Under the pieces are notes generated by a model. That model had not been told where the DNA came from. It was given only the letters and a program-made list of their open reading frames with translations, and ran no database searches. This document shows positions 36,881-46,894 of a stretch of DNA of 64,000 bases, piece after piece. The DNA lies in NCBI RefSeq assembly GCF_039769985.1, contig NZ_JBDNCH010000005.1, forward strand, positions 6,958 to 70,957, in the 5' to 3' direction. Source of the stretch: Ponticoccus litoralis. GTDB lineage: Bacteria; Pseudomonadota; Alphaproteobacteria; Rhodobacterales; Rhodobacteraceae. The translations under genes were made by a program, and so were the position numbers. Each line of letters begins with the position of its first letter. Within the stretch, counting starts at the first letter, position 1.

Positions 36881-39821
36881 GGAGACGCTCTCCTTCAGGA
36901 TCGACGAAATGGGCGCTGACAACCTCGACCTCGTGGTCGATGCCGGTCAGCGGCGAGACCAGCCGGACGGTTTCGCCCAGCCGCGTGTCGCCCGACTTGA
37001 GATAGCCGATGGCGATGGCATGCCCGAGATTGGGCGAGTAGCAGGCCGAGGTGACATAGCCCTGATCGTGCGCCGCATCGACGGGCGAGCCGCGCGTCAT
37101 CAGGTGCGCCCCGGCGGGCACCGGTTTGGACGGATCGACCGGCTTGAAGCCCACCAGCTTCAGCGCGTCTTCCTCGTTCAGACCTTCGCGGCGCGACAGC
37201 ACGGCGCCGATCGAGTCCTTCTTGGAAGAGACCATGCGCCCCATCCCGAGGTTCAGCGCCGTGGTCGTGCCGTTCAGCTCGTTGCCCGCCGCGTGGCCCT
37301 TTTCGATCCGCATGACACCAAGCGCCTCGGTGCCGTAGATCACCGCGTCGAATTCGCGTCCCTCGCGCATCAGGCGGCGGATCAGTGCGTCACCGTAGCG
37401 GGTCGGCACCGCGATCTCATAGGCCAGTTCGCCCGAGAAGGAGATCCGGAACAGCCGGGCGCGCAGGCCGCCGCAGACGGTGATCTCGCCGCAGCCCATG
37501 TAGGGGAAGCCCTCGTTCGAGATGTCGAACTCCGGGTCGACGACCTTTTGCAGCAGGTTGCGGGCATTGGGACCGGCAACGGAGAACTGGGCCCAGGCCT
37601 CGGTGGTGGAAATCAGCTGCACGTCCATGTCCGGGAACAGGCATTGGCGCACGAATTCCATGTGGCGATAGACGCCCACCGCATTGGCGGTGGTGGTGGT
37701 GACGACGAAGTGATCCTCGGCCAGACGCGCGGCGGTGCCGTCGTCCATGGCGATCCCGTCCTCGCGCAGCATCAGCCCGTAGCGGGTGCGGCCCACGGCC
37801 AGCTTGGCGAAGCCGTTGCAGTAGATGCGGTTCAGGAACTCTGCCGCATCGGTGCCCTGCACGTCGATCTTGCCCAGCGTGGTGACGTCGCAGATGCCCA
37901 CCGACTTGCGGGTCTGAAGCACCTCGCGGTCGACGCTTTCGCGCCAGTGCGTTTCGCCCTTGCGGGGGAACCACTGGGCGCGCAGCCAGTTGCCGACCTC
38001 GACGAAGACCGCGCCCTGTTCCTCGGCATAGACGTGGCTGGGGGTCTTGCGCACAGGGCGGAAGTCCTTGCCGCGCGACCGGCCTGCCAGCGCGCCCATG
38101 GCGACGGGCGTGTAGGGCGGGCGGTAGATCGTGGTGCCGACCTGCGGGATGCCCTTGCCGGCGATCTCGGCCATGATGGCGAGGCCACCCATGTTCGAGG
38201 TCTTGCCCTGATCGGTGGCCATGCCCAGCGTCGTGTAGCGCTTCAGGTGCTCGACAGAGACGAAGTTTTCCTGATGCGCCAGTTTCACGTCCTTGGCGGT
38301 GACGTCGTTCTGCTGGTCGACCCGGGCGCGTTTCGCGTCGCGGACGTGCCAGAAGGGGGTGATGTTCACCGGCGCGTCCTCGGCCTGCGGCAGGTCGGGG
38401 GCGGTGGCGTTCTGTCCGAGGTCGGAGGCGATGCGCGCCGCCGCCTCGGCCCCCGAGGTCAGCGCGGCATGGGTCGAGAACAGCCCGCGTGCCGCGCCCG
38501 CGACGCTCATGCCGCCGGGCAGATCCTCGCCCGGCACGAAGGCGGCGATACCTTCATCCCAAGCGGGGCGCCCGCGCTGATGGCAGGTCAGGCCAAGGTT
38601 GGGGTTCCACCCGCCCGAGACCCCAAGCGCGCCGCAGTCGATCTGCCGCGTGCCGCCAGAGGCCAGCCGGACGGTGACGCCGGTCAGCCCGCGACGGCCT
38701 GCGGTGTCGATGATCTCGCCCTGCAGCACCTCGTAATCGGCATGGCCCTGACCGGGCCGGGTGTCGATCACGGCGGCGATCTCGACGCCCTTCGCTTTCA
38801 GGTCGACCGCCGTGCGGTGGCCGTCGTCGTTGTTGGTGAAGATCGCCACGCGGCGCGCGGGCGCGGCGGCCCAGCGGTTGACATAGGCGCGCAGCGCCCC
38901 CGCCAGCATGATGCCGGGGCGGTCGTTGTTTTCAAAGGCGATGGGCCGCTCGATGGCGCCCGCGGTCAGCAGGCTGCGCTTGGCGTAGATGCGCCAGAGG
39001 ATCTGCCGGGGCTTGCCCGCCTGCGGCACCGCAAGGTGGTCGCTGACCCGCTCGACCGCGCCATAGATGCCATGGTCGAAGGCGCCCTGCACCGTACAGC
39101 GCGGCATCACGCGGACATTGGGCAGGGCCTGCAGCCGCGCCACGGTTTCCGCCGCCCAGGCGTGCCCGGCCTGATCGCCAAGGGCCGTGGTCTCGGCGTT
39201 CAGCCGCCCGCCGAGGGCGAAATCCTCGTCGGCGAGGATCACCTGCAGCCCGGCGTTGCCAGCGGTCAGGGCCGCCGCCAGACCGGCGGGACCGGCGCCG
39301 ACGATCAGCAGGTCGCAGTGCAGGAAGCCCTTGTCGTAGCTGTCGGGATCGTCCTGCAGGCTGAGGCTGCCCAGACCCGCCGCGCGGCGGATCATCGGCT
39401 CGTAGAGCTTTTCCCAGAAGGCGGCGGGCCACATGAAGGTCTTGTAGTAGAACCCGGCGGCAAAGAAGCTGGACAGCCGGTCGTTCACCGACATCACGTC
39501 GAAGGCCAGCGAGGGCCAGCGGTTCTGCGACTTGGCCACCAGCCCGTCGAACAGTTCTGCCGTGGTGGCGCGGGTGTTGGGTTCCTGCCGCGCGCCCTCG
39601 CGCAGTTCGACGATGGCGTTGGGTTCCTCGGAGCCCGAGGTCAGCGGGCCGCGCGGGCGGTGGTACTTGAAGCTGCGGCCCATCAGGCGCACGCCGTTGG
39701 CCAAGAGGGCCGAGGCCAGCGTGTCGCCCGCGTGGCCGGTCATCTGGCGCCCGTCGAAGCGGAACTTGAAGGTCTGCGAACGGTCGATCAGACCGCCCTG
39801 AACTCGGTTTTCCCGGGTCAT
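36873..39821 (-). CDS. soxA: Heterotetrameric sarcosine oxidase-family alpha subunit (MgdC/SoxA-like)
   Basis: 982 aa, intact and the expected length. The N-terminal 2Fe-2S-ferredoxin-like domain (residues 1-100, RFDGRQMTGHAGDTLASALL) is followed by an NAD(P)/FAD Rossmann region with LLIVGAGPAGLAAALTAG near 170. A C-terminal aminomethyltransferase (GcvT-like) folate-binding half spans about residues 600-982 (CDVTTLGKIDVQGTDAAEFL). It transfers one-carbon units from the oxidised N-methyl group to tetrahydrofolate. It overlaps soxD by 4 bp and soxG by 8 bp. Whether the substrate is sarcosine or N-methylglutamate cannot be told from this subunit alone. Confidence 0.88.
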   Translation of the reverse strand: MTRENRVQGGLIDRSQTFKFRFDGRQMTGHAGDTLASALLANGVRLMGRSFKYHRPRGPLTSGSEEPNAIVELREGARQEPNTRATTAELFDGLVAKSQNRWPSLAFDVMSVNDRLSSFFAAGFYYKTFMWPAAFWEKLYEPMIRRAAGLGSLSLQDDPDSYDKGFLHCDLLIVGAGPAGLAAALTAGNAGLQVILADEDFALGGRLNAETTALGDQAGHAWAAETVARLQALPNVRVMPRCTVQGAFDHGIYGAVERVSDHLAVPQAGKPRQILWRIYAKRSLLTAGAIERPIAFENNDRPGIMLAGALRAYVNRWAAAPARRVAIFTNNDDGHRTAVDLKAKGVEIAAVIDTRPGQGHADYEVLQGEIIDTAGRRGLTGVTVRLASGGTRQIDCGALGVSGGWNPNLGLTCHQRGRPAWDEGIAAFVPGEDLPGGMSVAGAARGLFSTHAALTSGAEAAARIASDLGQNATAPDLPQAEDAPVNITPFWHVRDAKRARVDQQNDVTAKDVKLAHQENFVSVEHLKRYTTLGMATDQGKTSNMGGLAIMAEIAGKGIPQVGTTIYRPPYTPVAMGALAGRSRGKDFRPVRKTPSHVYAEEQGAVFVEVGNWLRAQWFPRKGETHWRESVDREVLQTRKSVGICDVTTLGKIDVQGTDAAEFLNRIYCNGFAKLAVGRTRYGLMLREDGIAMDDGTAARLAEDHFVVTTTTANAVGVYRHMEFVRQCLFPDMDVQLISTTEAWAQFSVAGPNARNLLQKVVDPEFDISNEGFPYMGCGEITVCGGLRARLFRISFSGELAYEIAVPTRYGDALIRRLMREGREFDAVIYGTEALGVMRIEKGHAAGNELNGTTTALNLGMGRMVSSKKDSIGAVLSRREGLNEEDALKLVGFKPVDPSKPVPAGAHLMTRGSPVDAAHDQGYVTSACYSPNLGHAIAIGYLKSGDTRLGETVRLVSPLTGIDHEVEVVSAHFVDPEGERLRA

Positions 39822-40104
39822 TTCGTGCGTCCTTCCCGGCGGGCCACGTCGCGGGCCAGTTCGACCGAGGCGATCTCATGCGTCAGCGTGTTGCGGGTGA
39901 CGACCAGCCAAGAGCGGTCGCCCTGTTCGTGGAACCACAGCTCTCGGTGTTCGCCCGCGGGATTGTCGCGCAGGTAGCCGTAGTCGACGAATTTCTCCGG
40001 GGCGTCCTCGGCCATGCCGTCGGGCCGATGGATCAGCATGGCGTCGCCCTTGTAGACGAATTCCGAGGCGTCGCGCGGCCCGAGGAGGGGTGGTCGATGA
40101 TCAT
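39818..40104 (-). CDS. soxD: Heterotetrameric sarcosine oxidase-family delta subunit (MgdB/SoxD-like), frameshift near 40088
   Basis: About 95 aa after adding one C in the CCCC run near 40088 (288 bp): MIIDHP then LLGPRDASEFVYKGDAMLIH. The family's zinc subunit normally starts MLxxxCPxC or similar; here no cysteine is visible and the segment reads as the shorter Cys-poor form. LWFHEQGDRSWLVVTRNTLT is conserved. Starts 12 bp after the soxB stop and overlaps soxA. Confidence 0.78.
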
Positions 40105-40116
40105 GTCCGGGTCTCC

Positions 40117-41367
40117 TCAGTGCAGGTTGGGCTGGTTGCCCATGCCCTTTTCGTCGATCATCCGCCCACGGGCGAAACGGTCGAAGCGATAGGCCTTGGC
40201 GGTTTCATGCGGGGTGTCGGTGGCCAGCAGATGCGCATAGGCAAAGCCGCTTGCGGGCGTCGCCTTGAAGCCGCCGTAACACCAGCCGCCGTTGAAATAG
40301 AGCCCGTCGACATGGGTGCGGTCGATGATCGGAGAGCCGTCCATCGACATGTCCATGATGCCGCCCCACATCCGCAGAAGGCGGGCGCGGCCCAGCATCG
40401 GGAAGATCGCCATGCCGCCCTCGGCCACGTCCTCGACCACCGGCAGGTTGCCGCGCTGTGCATAGGTGTTGTAGCCGTCGGGGTCGCCGCCGAAGACCAG
40501 TCCGCCCTTGTCGGACTGGCTGCAATAGAAGTGCCCGGCGCCGAAGGTGATGACCCCCGGCAGTACCGGCTTCAGCCCCTCGGAGACGAAGGCCTGCAGG
40601 ACGGTGCTTTCGATGGGCAGGCGCATGCCCGCCTTCTCCATCACCCGCGAGGACGACCCGGCCACGCAGGAGGCGACCTTCTTCGCGCCGATGTAGCCGC
40701 GCGAGGTCTCGACCCCCAGCACCCGGCCACCCTCGATGCGGAAGCCGGTGACCTCGCAGTTCTGGATGATGTCGACGCCATGGGTATCGGCGCCGCGCGC
40801 ATAGCCCCAGGCCACCGCGTCGTGGCGCACGGTGCCGCCGCGATGCTGCGCCAGCCCGCCCTTGATCGGAAAGCGCGCGTCCTCGGTGTTGAGGAAGGGG
40901 TAGCGTTCCTTGATCTGCGCGGTGCTCAGCATTTCGGCATCCGCGCCGTTCAGGATCATCGCGTTGCCGCGCCGGGTGAAGGCGTCGCGCTGCGCGTCGG
41001 AGTGGATCAGGTTCAGGATGCCGCGCTGGCTGACCATCGCGTTGTAGTTCAGCTCCCGCTCGAGCCCTTCCCAGAGCTTCAGCGAGAATTCGTAGAAGGG
41101 TTCGTTGCCGTCCAGCAGGTAGTTCGACCGGATGATGGTCGTGTTCCGGCCCACGTTGCCGCCGCCGATCCAGCCCTTTTCCAGCACCGCGATACGGGAT
41201 TGCTTGAAGTGCTTGGCAAGGTAGTAGGCCGTCGCCAGCCCATGCCCGCCGCCCCCGATGATGATGGTATCGTAGTCCGCCTTGGGCGTGGCATCCCGCC
41301 ATGCGGGGCCCCAGCCGCGGTGGCCCGTCAGGGCCTCTTTGATGACTTTCCAGCCAGAATAACGCAT
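40117..41367 (-). CDS. soxB: Heterotetrameric sarcosine oxidase-family beta subunit (MgdA/SoxB-like)
   Basis: 416-aa flavoprotein, intact. The FAD site DTIIIGGGGHGLATAYYLAK begins near residue 33, and the covalent-FMN histidine region GGTVRHDAVAWGYARGAD lies near 175. The C-terminal DAO-fold motif is GLYFNGGWCYGGFKATPASG. First gene of soxBDAG, the order also used by mgdABCD. With mgsABC-gmaS 5 kb away this set most likely forms N-methylglutamate dehydrogenase; sarcosine oxidase is the alternative. Confidence 0.88.
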   Translation of the reverse strand: MRYSGWKVIKEALTGHRGWGPAWRDATPKADYDTIIIGGGGHGLATAYYLAKHFKQSRIAVLEKGWIGGGNVGRNTTIIRSNYLLDGNEPFYEFSLKLWEGLERELNYNAMVSQRGILNLIHSDAQRDAFTRRGNAMILNGADAEMLSTAQIKERYPFLNTEDARFPIKGGLAQHRGGTVRHDAVAWGYARGADTHGVDIIQNCEVTGFRIEGGRVLGVETSRGYIGAKKVASCVAGSSSRVMEKAGMRLPIESTVLQAFVSEGLKPVLPGVITFGAGHFYCSQSDKGGLVFGGDPDGYNTYAQRGNLPVVEDVAEGGMAIFPMLGRARLLRMWGGIMDMSMDGSPIIDRTHVDGLYFNGGWCYGGFKATPASGFAYAHLLATDTPHETAKAYRFDRFARGRMIDEKGMGNQPNLH

Positions 41368-41719
41368 CTGATCCGACTCCTTTGCGCCCAGTATCGCCGG
41401 ATCAAAAGGTTATGGAACGTCCGCTTCGGACCAAACCGGTCACAAATCGGACTCGGGGTGCAGGTTTCCGCATTCCTTGGCGTAAGCCCCGGTTCCGCGG
41501 TGTCCGGGGCGGCTGGGGGCTGACCCTTCGGTGCAAGCCGGGACCACGCAGGTTGCACTCCGGGCCCGCCCGCGCGTGCATGCACCGGGTGCCGGGGATG
41601 CGTCCGAGAGATCGCCATCCTGCGGGCCGTCCGCCCCGTCCGGTAACGATCAGCGCCGGGCCGGGATGTGCGGGCATCGCGGCCCCAGCCTGTCGCGTAA
41701 CGGCGGCTGCGTCGGGCGG
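41368..41719. promoter_or_regulatory. Region upstream of soxB, with a dyad
   Basis: 352 bp between soxB (its promoter side) and the end of the TetR gene. It contains GTCCG-CTT-CGGAC at 41419-41431 and a GC-rich stretch without a convincing gene. No clear riboswitch recognised. Confidence 0.4.
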
Positions 41720-42394
41720 TCAGCGCGGGCGCACGCCGTTCAGGAAGATGCGGATCGCGCGGTCGCGGCGGGCGGCCTGCGCCTCGGGATCGCGGGGCAG
41801 GTGATCGGGGTTCAGAAGCGCCGGGATGGCATTGCCCACCACCATGTCGACCAGCAGTTCGGCGGCGCCCTCGATCTCGGCGGGATCCAGCGCCACCTCG
41901 CCCGCCGCGACCGCGCGCTGCAGTTCGGCACACAGCAGCACCGCAACCTGCCCGGGGCCCGAGCGCGACAGGCTGCGGCCCATCTCGGGGTAGGTCCGCG
42001 CCCCGGCGATCACCGCGCGCAGCATCTCGATCACCACGGCGGGCGGCTCTTTCTGGGGGTTGAAGGTCAGAAGGATGCGCAGCCGGTCCTCCAGCGAGGC
42101 CGCCCGATCGTCCGGCCCAAGCGGGCGGAACAGCGACCGGCTCATGCGTTCCAGACCGGCGCCCAGCAATTCCTCGCGGCTGCTGTACAGGGTGTAAAGC
42201 GTGCGCTTCGACATGCCCGCGCGGCGGGCGATCTCTTCCATGGTCACCTCGTCCGGGCCATGTTCGCGCAACAGCGCGATGGCGGAATCCAGCACCAGCG
42301 TCTCGCGCGCGGTCTGGCACATCTGCACAGGCCGTCCGCGCCTGCGCACCGTTGTCTTCGGCTCTGCCCGGGTCTCCGGTGAAACTTGCAACAT
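41720..42394 (-). CDS. TetR/AcrR-family repressor of the RND pump
   Basis: 224-aa repressor; the HTH is at about residues 32-72 (DEVTMEEIARRAGMSKRTLYTLYSSREE). Start 42394 gives a typical short basic N-terminus (TTVRRRGRPVQM); the open frame upstream is not conserved-looking. Divergent from the periplasmic adaptor and RND pump genes, as with acrR/mexR-type systems. An AcrR/TtgR-like dyad lies between. C-terminal ligand domain unassigned. Confidence 0.85.
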   Translation of the reverse strand: MLQVSPETRAEPKTTVRRRGRPVQMCQTARETLVLDSAIALLREHGPDEVTMEEIARRAGMSKRTLYTLYSSREELLGAGLERMSRSLFRPLGPDDRAASLEDRLRILLTFNPQKEPPAVVIEMLRAVIAGARTYPEMGRSLSRSGPGQVAVLLCAELQRAVAAGEVALDPAEIEGAAELLVDMVVGNAIPALLNPDHLPRDPEAQAARRDRAIRIFLNGVRPR

Positions 42395-42452
42395 CCCTGC
42401 CACCTCCACAGTAGAAACGCGGATGAAATCGACGGGGTTCCCGCGACGCACC

Positions 42453-42478
42453 TTTACAAAACCGCTCAGTTCCGTAAA
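42453..42478. promoter_or_regulatory. AcrR/TtgR-like operator
   Basis: TTTAC-N16-GTAAA dyad with inner AAC/GTT pairs. The left part TTTACAAAACC resembles TTTACAAACAACC of the TtgR operator. It is 53 bp before the adaptor start and 59 bp from the repressor start. Confidence 0.55.
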
Positions 42479-42530
42479 TGCCTCATGGCAAGCACCGATG
42501 CCAGCCCAAACCGACCTTCCGGAGTCCGTG

Positions 42531-43676
42531 ATGCCCAAGTCTTCCCCCCGTTCGCTGCTGCTTGCCATTCTTCTGGCGCTGGTCGCGGTCCCGGTCCTTG
42601 CCCAGCAGGGCGGCGAGCGGCCACCGCAGCCGGTGACCGTCGTCACGCTGGAGGCCCGCGACATCACCCTGACCGCCGCCCTGCCGGGGCGGGTGGCCGC
42701 CTCTGGGGTGGCCGAGGTGCGCCCGCAGGTCAGCGGCATCGTGATCGAGCGGCTGTTCGAAGAGGGCAAGCCGGTCAAGAACGGCGCCGCGCTGTACCAG
42801 ATCGACGCCGCCACCTACGAGGCCGCCAAGGCTGCCGCCGAGGCCGGGCTGGCGCAGGCCGAGGCGCAGCTGCGCGCGGCGCAGCGCGAGGAAGAGCGCC
42901 AGAAGGAACTGCGCGAGCGCAACGTCAGCAGCCAGCAGGTGCTGGACGATGCCACCGCCGCCCGCGACGTGGCACAGGCCGCGGTGAAGGTGGCCGAGGC
43001 GCAGGTTCTGGCCTCGAGCATCGACCTTGAACGCACCACCATCCGCGCGCCCATCGCCGGGACCGTGGGTCTCAGCCAGACCACGCAGGGGGCGCTGGTG
43101 ACATCCGGTCAGGCCAATGCGCTGACGGTGATCTGCCAGCTTGACCCGGTCTATGTGGACGTGACGCAATCCGCCGCCGAGATCCTGAAATGGCGCCGCT
43201 CGGGCCAGCAGGTGGCCGAGGAAGCGGGCGCCGAGGTCTTCCTGCGCCTTGCCGACGGCGAGACCTACGAACACGCGGGCATCCTTGCCGCCGCCGAACC
43301 GCATGTGAACGAGCAGACCGGCGTGATCGTGCTGCGGCTGGAATTCCCGAACCCCGACGAATTCCTGCTGCCCGGCATGTATGTGCAGGTCGAGATGCCG
43401 CAGGCGGTGGTCGAGGGCGCGATCCTCGCCCCGCAAGAAGGCGTGACCCGCGACCGCCGGGGCCGTCCCGTGGCCATGGTGGTCAACGCCGAGAACGTGG
43501 TCGAGACGCGCGAGCTGACCGTGCAGCGCGATCAGGGCAGCGACTGGGTCGTGACCGACGGGCTGGCCGCCGGGGACCGGATCATCGTGGAGGGTCTGCA
43601 GAAGGTCTCTCCGGGCATGACGGTCGCCCCCGAAGAGCGCGCGCTGGCGATGAACGCCGCCACATCCGCAGACTGA
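42531..43676 (+). CDS. RND efflux periplasmic adaptor (membrane fusion protein)
   Basis: 381-aa adaptor linking the inner-membrane RND pump to an outer-membrane channel. Signal peptide SLLLAILLALVAVPVLAQ. Biotinyl-lipoyl motif halves are GVAEVRPQVSGIVIERLFEE and RTTIRAPIAGTVG, flanking an alpha-helical hairpin (about residues 100-160, Ala/Glu/Gln-rich coiled coil). Start 42531 has GGAG upstream. The RND gene follows after 22 bp. No outer-membrane channel gene is adjacent. Confidence 0.88.
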   Translation: MPKSSPRSLLLAILLALVAVPVLAQQGGERPPQPVTVVTLEARDITLTAALPGRVAASGVAEVRPQVSGIVIERLFEEGKPVKNGAALYQIDAATYEAAKAAAEAGLAQAEAQLRAAQREEERQKELRERNVSSQQVLDDATAARDVAQAAVKVAEAQVLASSIDLERTTIRAPIAGTVGLSQTTQGALVTSGQANALTVICQLDPVYVDVTQSAAEILKWRRSGQQVAEEAGAEVFLRLADGETYEHAGILAAAEPHVNEQTGVIVLRLEFPNPDEFLLPGMYVQVEMPQAVVEGAILAPQEGVTRDRRGRPVAMVVNAENVVETRELTVQRDQGSDWVVTDGLAAGDRIIVEGLQKVSPGMTVAPEERALAMNAATSAD

Positions 43677-43698
43677 CACCCAAGGCACGGAGCACAGC

Positions 43699-46600
43699 AT
43701 GGCCCGCTTTTTCATCGACCGGCCCGTTTTCGCCTGGGTGATCTCGATCCTGATCATGGGGGTCGGGCTGCTGTCGGTCTTTACCCTGCCGGTGGCGCAA
43801 TATCCGCAGATCGCCCCGCCCTCGGTCAGCATCAACGCCTCTTATCCCGGCGCCTCTGGCCGAGACGGTGGCCAATACCGTCACCCAGATCATCGAACAG
43901 CAGATGACCGGTCTGGACGGCATGCGCTACATGTCGTCCTCCTCGACCTCGGCGGGCACGGCCAGCGTAACGCTGACCTTCGAATCCGGCGTCGACCCGG
44001 ACGTGGCGCAGGTGCAGGTGCAGAACAAGCTGGCGCAGGCCACGCCGCTGCTGCCCGAGACGGTGCAGCGGCTGGGGGTGCGGGTGCAGAAGGCCTCTTC
44101 GTCCTTCTTCATGGTCATCGGCCTGATCTCTGAAGACGGGCGGATGGACCAGTCCGACCTCTCGGATTACCTGAACTCGAACCTCGTGGACGCCTTCAGC
44201 CGGATCGAGGGCGTCGGCGGTGCGCAGGTCTTCGGCGCGCAATACGCCATGCGGATCTGGCTGGACCCCAACAAGATGGCGGCGTTTGAAATGACGCCGT
44301 CCGATGTGGTGGCCGCCGTCTCGGCGCAGAACGCGCAGATTTCGGCGGGTGCCTTCGGCACGCTGCCCGCCCCCGAGGGCCAGCAGCTGAACGCCACGAT
44401 CACCGCGCAGTCGCTGCTGTCGACGCCCGAGGACTTCCGCAATATCGTGCTGCGGTCGGAGACCGATGGCGGCCTGGTGCTGTTGCAGGACGTGGCGCGG
44501 GTGGAAATCGGGGCCGAGAACTACGCGGCCATCGCGCAGTACAACGGCCAGCCCGCCTCGGGCATGGCGCTGAACCTCGCCACCGGTGCCAACGCGCTGG
44601 ACACCGCCGAACGGGTGAAGGAGCGGATCGAGGAATACAGCGAGTTCTTCCCCGAAGGCGTGAAATACGTCATCCCCTACGACACCACACCCTTTATCGA
44701 GATCTCGATCCACGAGGTTCAGAAGACGCTTTTCGAGGCGATCGGGCTGGTATTCCTGGTCATGCTGCTGTTCCTGCAGAACCTGCGCGCCACGCTGATC
44801 CCGACGCTGGCGGTGCCGGTGGTCATCCTCGGCACCTTCGCGATCCTGTCGATGGCGGGCTTCACCATCAACACGCTGACCATGCTGGCCATGGTTCTGG
44901 CCATCGGCCTTCTGGTCGACGACGCCATCGTGGTGGTGGAAAACGTCGAGCGCATCATGGAGGAAGAGGGCCTCTCCCCGCGTGAGGCGACCCGCAAGAG
45001 CATGGGCCAGATCACCGGCGCCCTGATCGGCATCGCGCTGGTGCTGTCGGCGGTCTTCGTGCCCATGGCCTTCTTCGGCGGCTCGACGGGCGTGATCTAC
45101 CGGCAGTTTTCCATCACCATCGTCTCGGCCATGGCGCTGTCGGTTCTGGTGGCGCTGACCCTGACGCCCGCGCTTTGCGCGACGCTGCTGAAGTCCAAGC
45201 ACGCGCCGGCACGCGGCCCCGGTGCGTGGTTCAACAAGGGTTTCGACAAGCTGACCGGCGGCTATGGCGCCACCGTGGGCGCGGTGATCAAGCGGCCCTT
45301 CCGGGTGCTGATCCTCTATGCGGCCATGGGCTATGGCCTTGTCGTGCTGTTCGAGAACACCCTGACCGGCTTCCTGCCCGCCGAGGATCAGGGCATCCTG
45401 ATGACCCTGATCCAGGGGCCGACCGGCGGCACGGCAGAGCGCACCCAGCGCGTGGTCGAATCTGTCGAAGACCACTTTGCCACCGCCGAGGCCGAGAACG
45501 TCGACTCTGTCTTCGGCGTCGTGGGCTTCAGCTTCGCGGGGCAGGGGCAGAACATGGGCCTTGCCTTCGTGCGCATGAAGGACTGGAAGGAACGCCCCTC
45601 GCCCGAGCAGTCGGTGCAGGCGGTGGCGGGCCGCGCCTTCCCGGCCTTCATGGGCATCCGCGACGCACAGGTCTTCCCGATCGTGCCGCCCTCGGTGATC
45701 GAGCTTGGCAACGTCTCGGGCTTCGACTTCTACCTGCAGGCGCTTGGCGGCCAGACCCACGAGCAGCTTCTGGAGGCGCGCAACCAGTTCCTTGGGATGG
45801 CGGCGCAAAGCCCGCTGATCGGCTCGGCCCGGCCCTCGGGGCTGGAGGACGCGGCGCAGTTCAAGCTGGACATCGACTGGCGCGCGGCGGGCGCGGTGGG
45901 TGTGACGCCCGCCAATGTCGGCACCACGCTGAACATCGCCTGGGCCGGGACCTACGTGAACGACTTCAACGACAACGGCCGGATCAAGCGGGTCTATGTG
46001 CAGGGCGAGGCCGACAGCCGCGCCACGCCCTCCGACCTGCAGAAGTGGCGGGTTCGGAACGCCAGCGGCGAGCTGGTGCCCTTCGCCAACTTCACCACCG
46101 AAAGCTGGGACTACGGGCCGCAGGGCCTGACGCGCTACAACGGCATCCCCTCGATGCAGGTGCAGGGCTCTCCGGCGCCGGGCGTGTCCACCGGCGAGGC
46201 GATTGCCGAGGTCGAGCGTATCGTGGCGCAGCTGCCGCCGGGCTACGGCGTGGCCTGGACCGGCCTGTCGCTGGAAGAGCTGGATTCCGGCGGCTCGGCG
46301 GGGATGCTCTATGCCCTGTCGCTGGCGGCGATCTTCCTCTGCCTCGCGGCGCTGTACGAAAGCTGGGCGATCCCCTTCTCGGTCATGCTGGCCATGCCCA
46401 TCGGCGTCCTCGGGGACCATGGGCGCGGCCTGGTGGTTCGGCTTCGAGAACGGCGTCTTCTTTCAGGTCGGCCTTCTGACGGTCATCGGCCTGACCGGCA
46501 AGAACGCCATCCTGATCGTGGAATTCGCCCGCGAACGCTTTGAGGCGGGGGAAGACCTGTACACGGCGGTGAAAGAGGCGGCCAAGCAGCGCTTCCGCCC

Positions 46601-46831
46601 GATCATCATGACCTCGCTGGCCTTCTCTCTGGGGGTGGTGCCGCTGGTGCTGTCCTCGGGCGCGGGCGCGGGCGCCCGGACGGCGGTCGGCTCTGCCGTG
46701 CTGGGCGGAACCATCACCGGCACCGTTCTGGGGGTGATCTTCGTGCCGCTGTTCTTCGTCATCGTGGCGCGGATCTTCAGCCGCAAGCGTGTCGCGGCCC
46801 AGAAGGGCGCCCCGGCCCCCGAAAGGCCTGA
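43699..46831 (+). CDS. RND-family multidrug efflux pump (frameshifts near 43857, 46415 and the C-terminus)
   Basis: AcrB/MexB-like pump, about 1043 aa. Removing one G near 43857 restores SYPGASAETVANTVTQIIEQ; removing one near 46415 restores GVLGTMGAAWWFGFENGVFF. A third missing base before the end is inferred because the uncorrected frame runs 487 bp past a terminator hairpin to 47318, whereas the +1 frame stops at 46831; with it the total is 3132 bp. HAE1 features are present: an N-terminal helix FIDRPVFAWVISILIMGVGL and the TM4 acidic pair in AIGLLVDDAIVVVENVER. Possibly drug or bile-like compound export; substrates unknown. Confidence 0.86.
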
Positions 46832-46869
46832 GCGCGGACCCCGCGACGATCCTGACAAAACCAGCAGAG

Positions 46870-46894
46870 CGCCCCCCGACCCCCGGGGGCGTTT
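46870..46894 (+). terminator. Terminator hairpin after the RND pump
   Basis: CGCCCCC-N8-GGGGGCG followed by TTTCACGTTT. It supports ending the pump gene before this point. Confidence 0.6.

Noticed and set aside
36450..39977. 1175-codon plus-strand open frame
   Set aside because: Antisense to the intact, clearly conserved soxA; composition is low-complexity Arg/Gly/His.
41368..41719. Glycine riboswitch upstream of soxB
   Set aside because: Considered because sarcosine genes can be glycine-linked, but I cannot see the conserved aptamer core.
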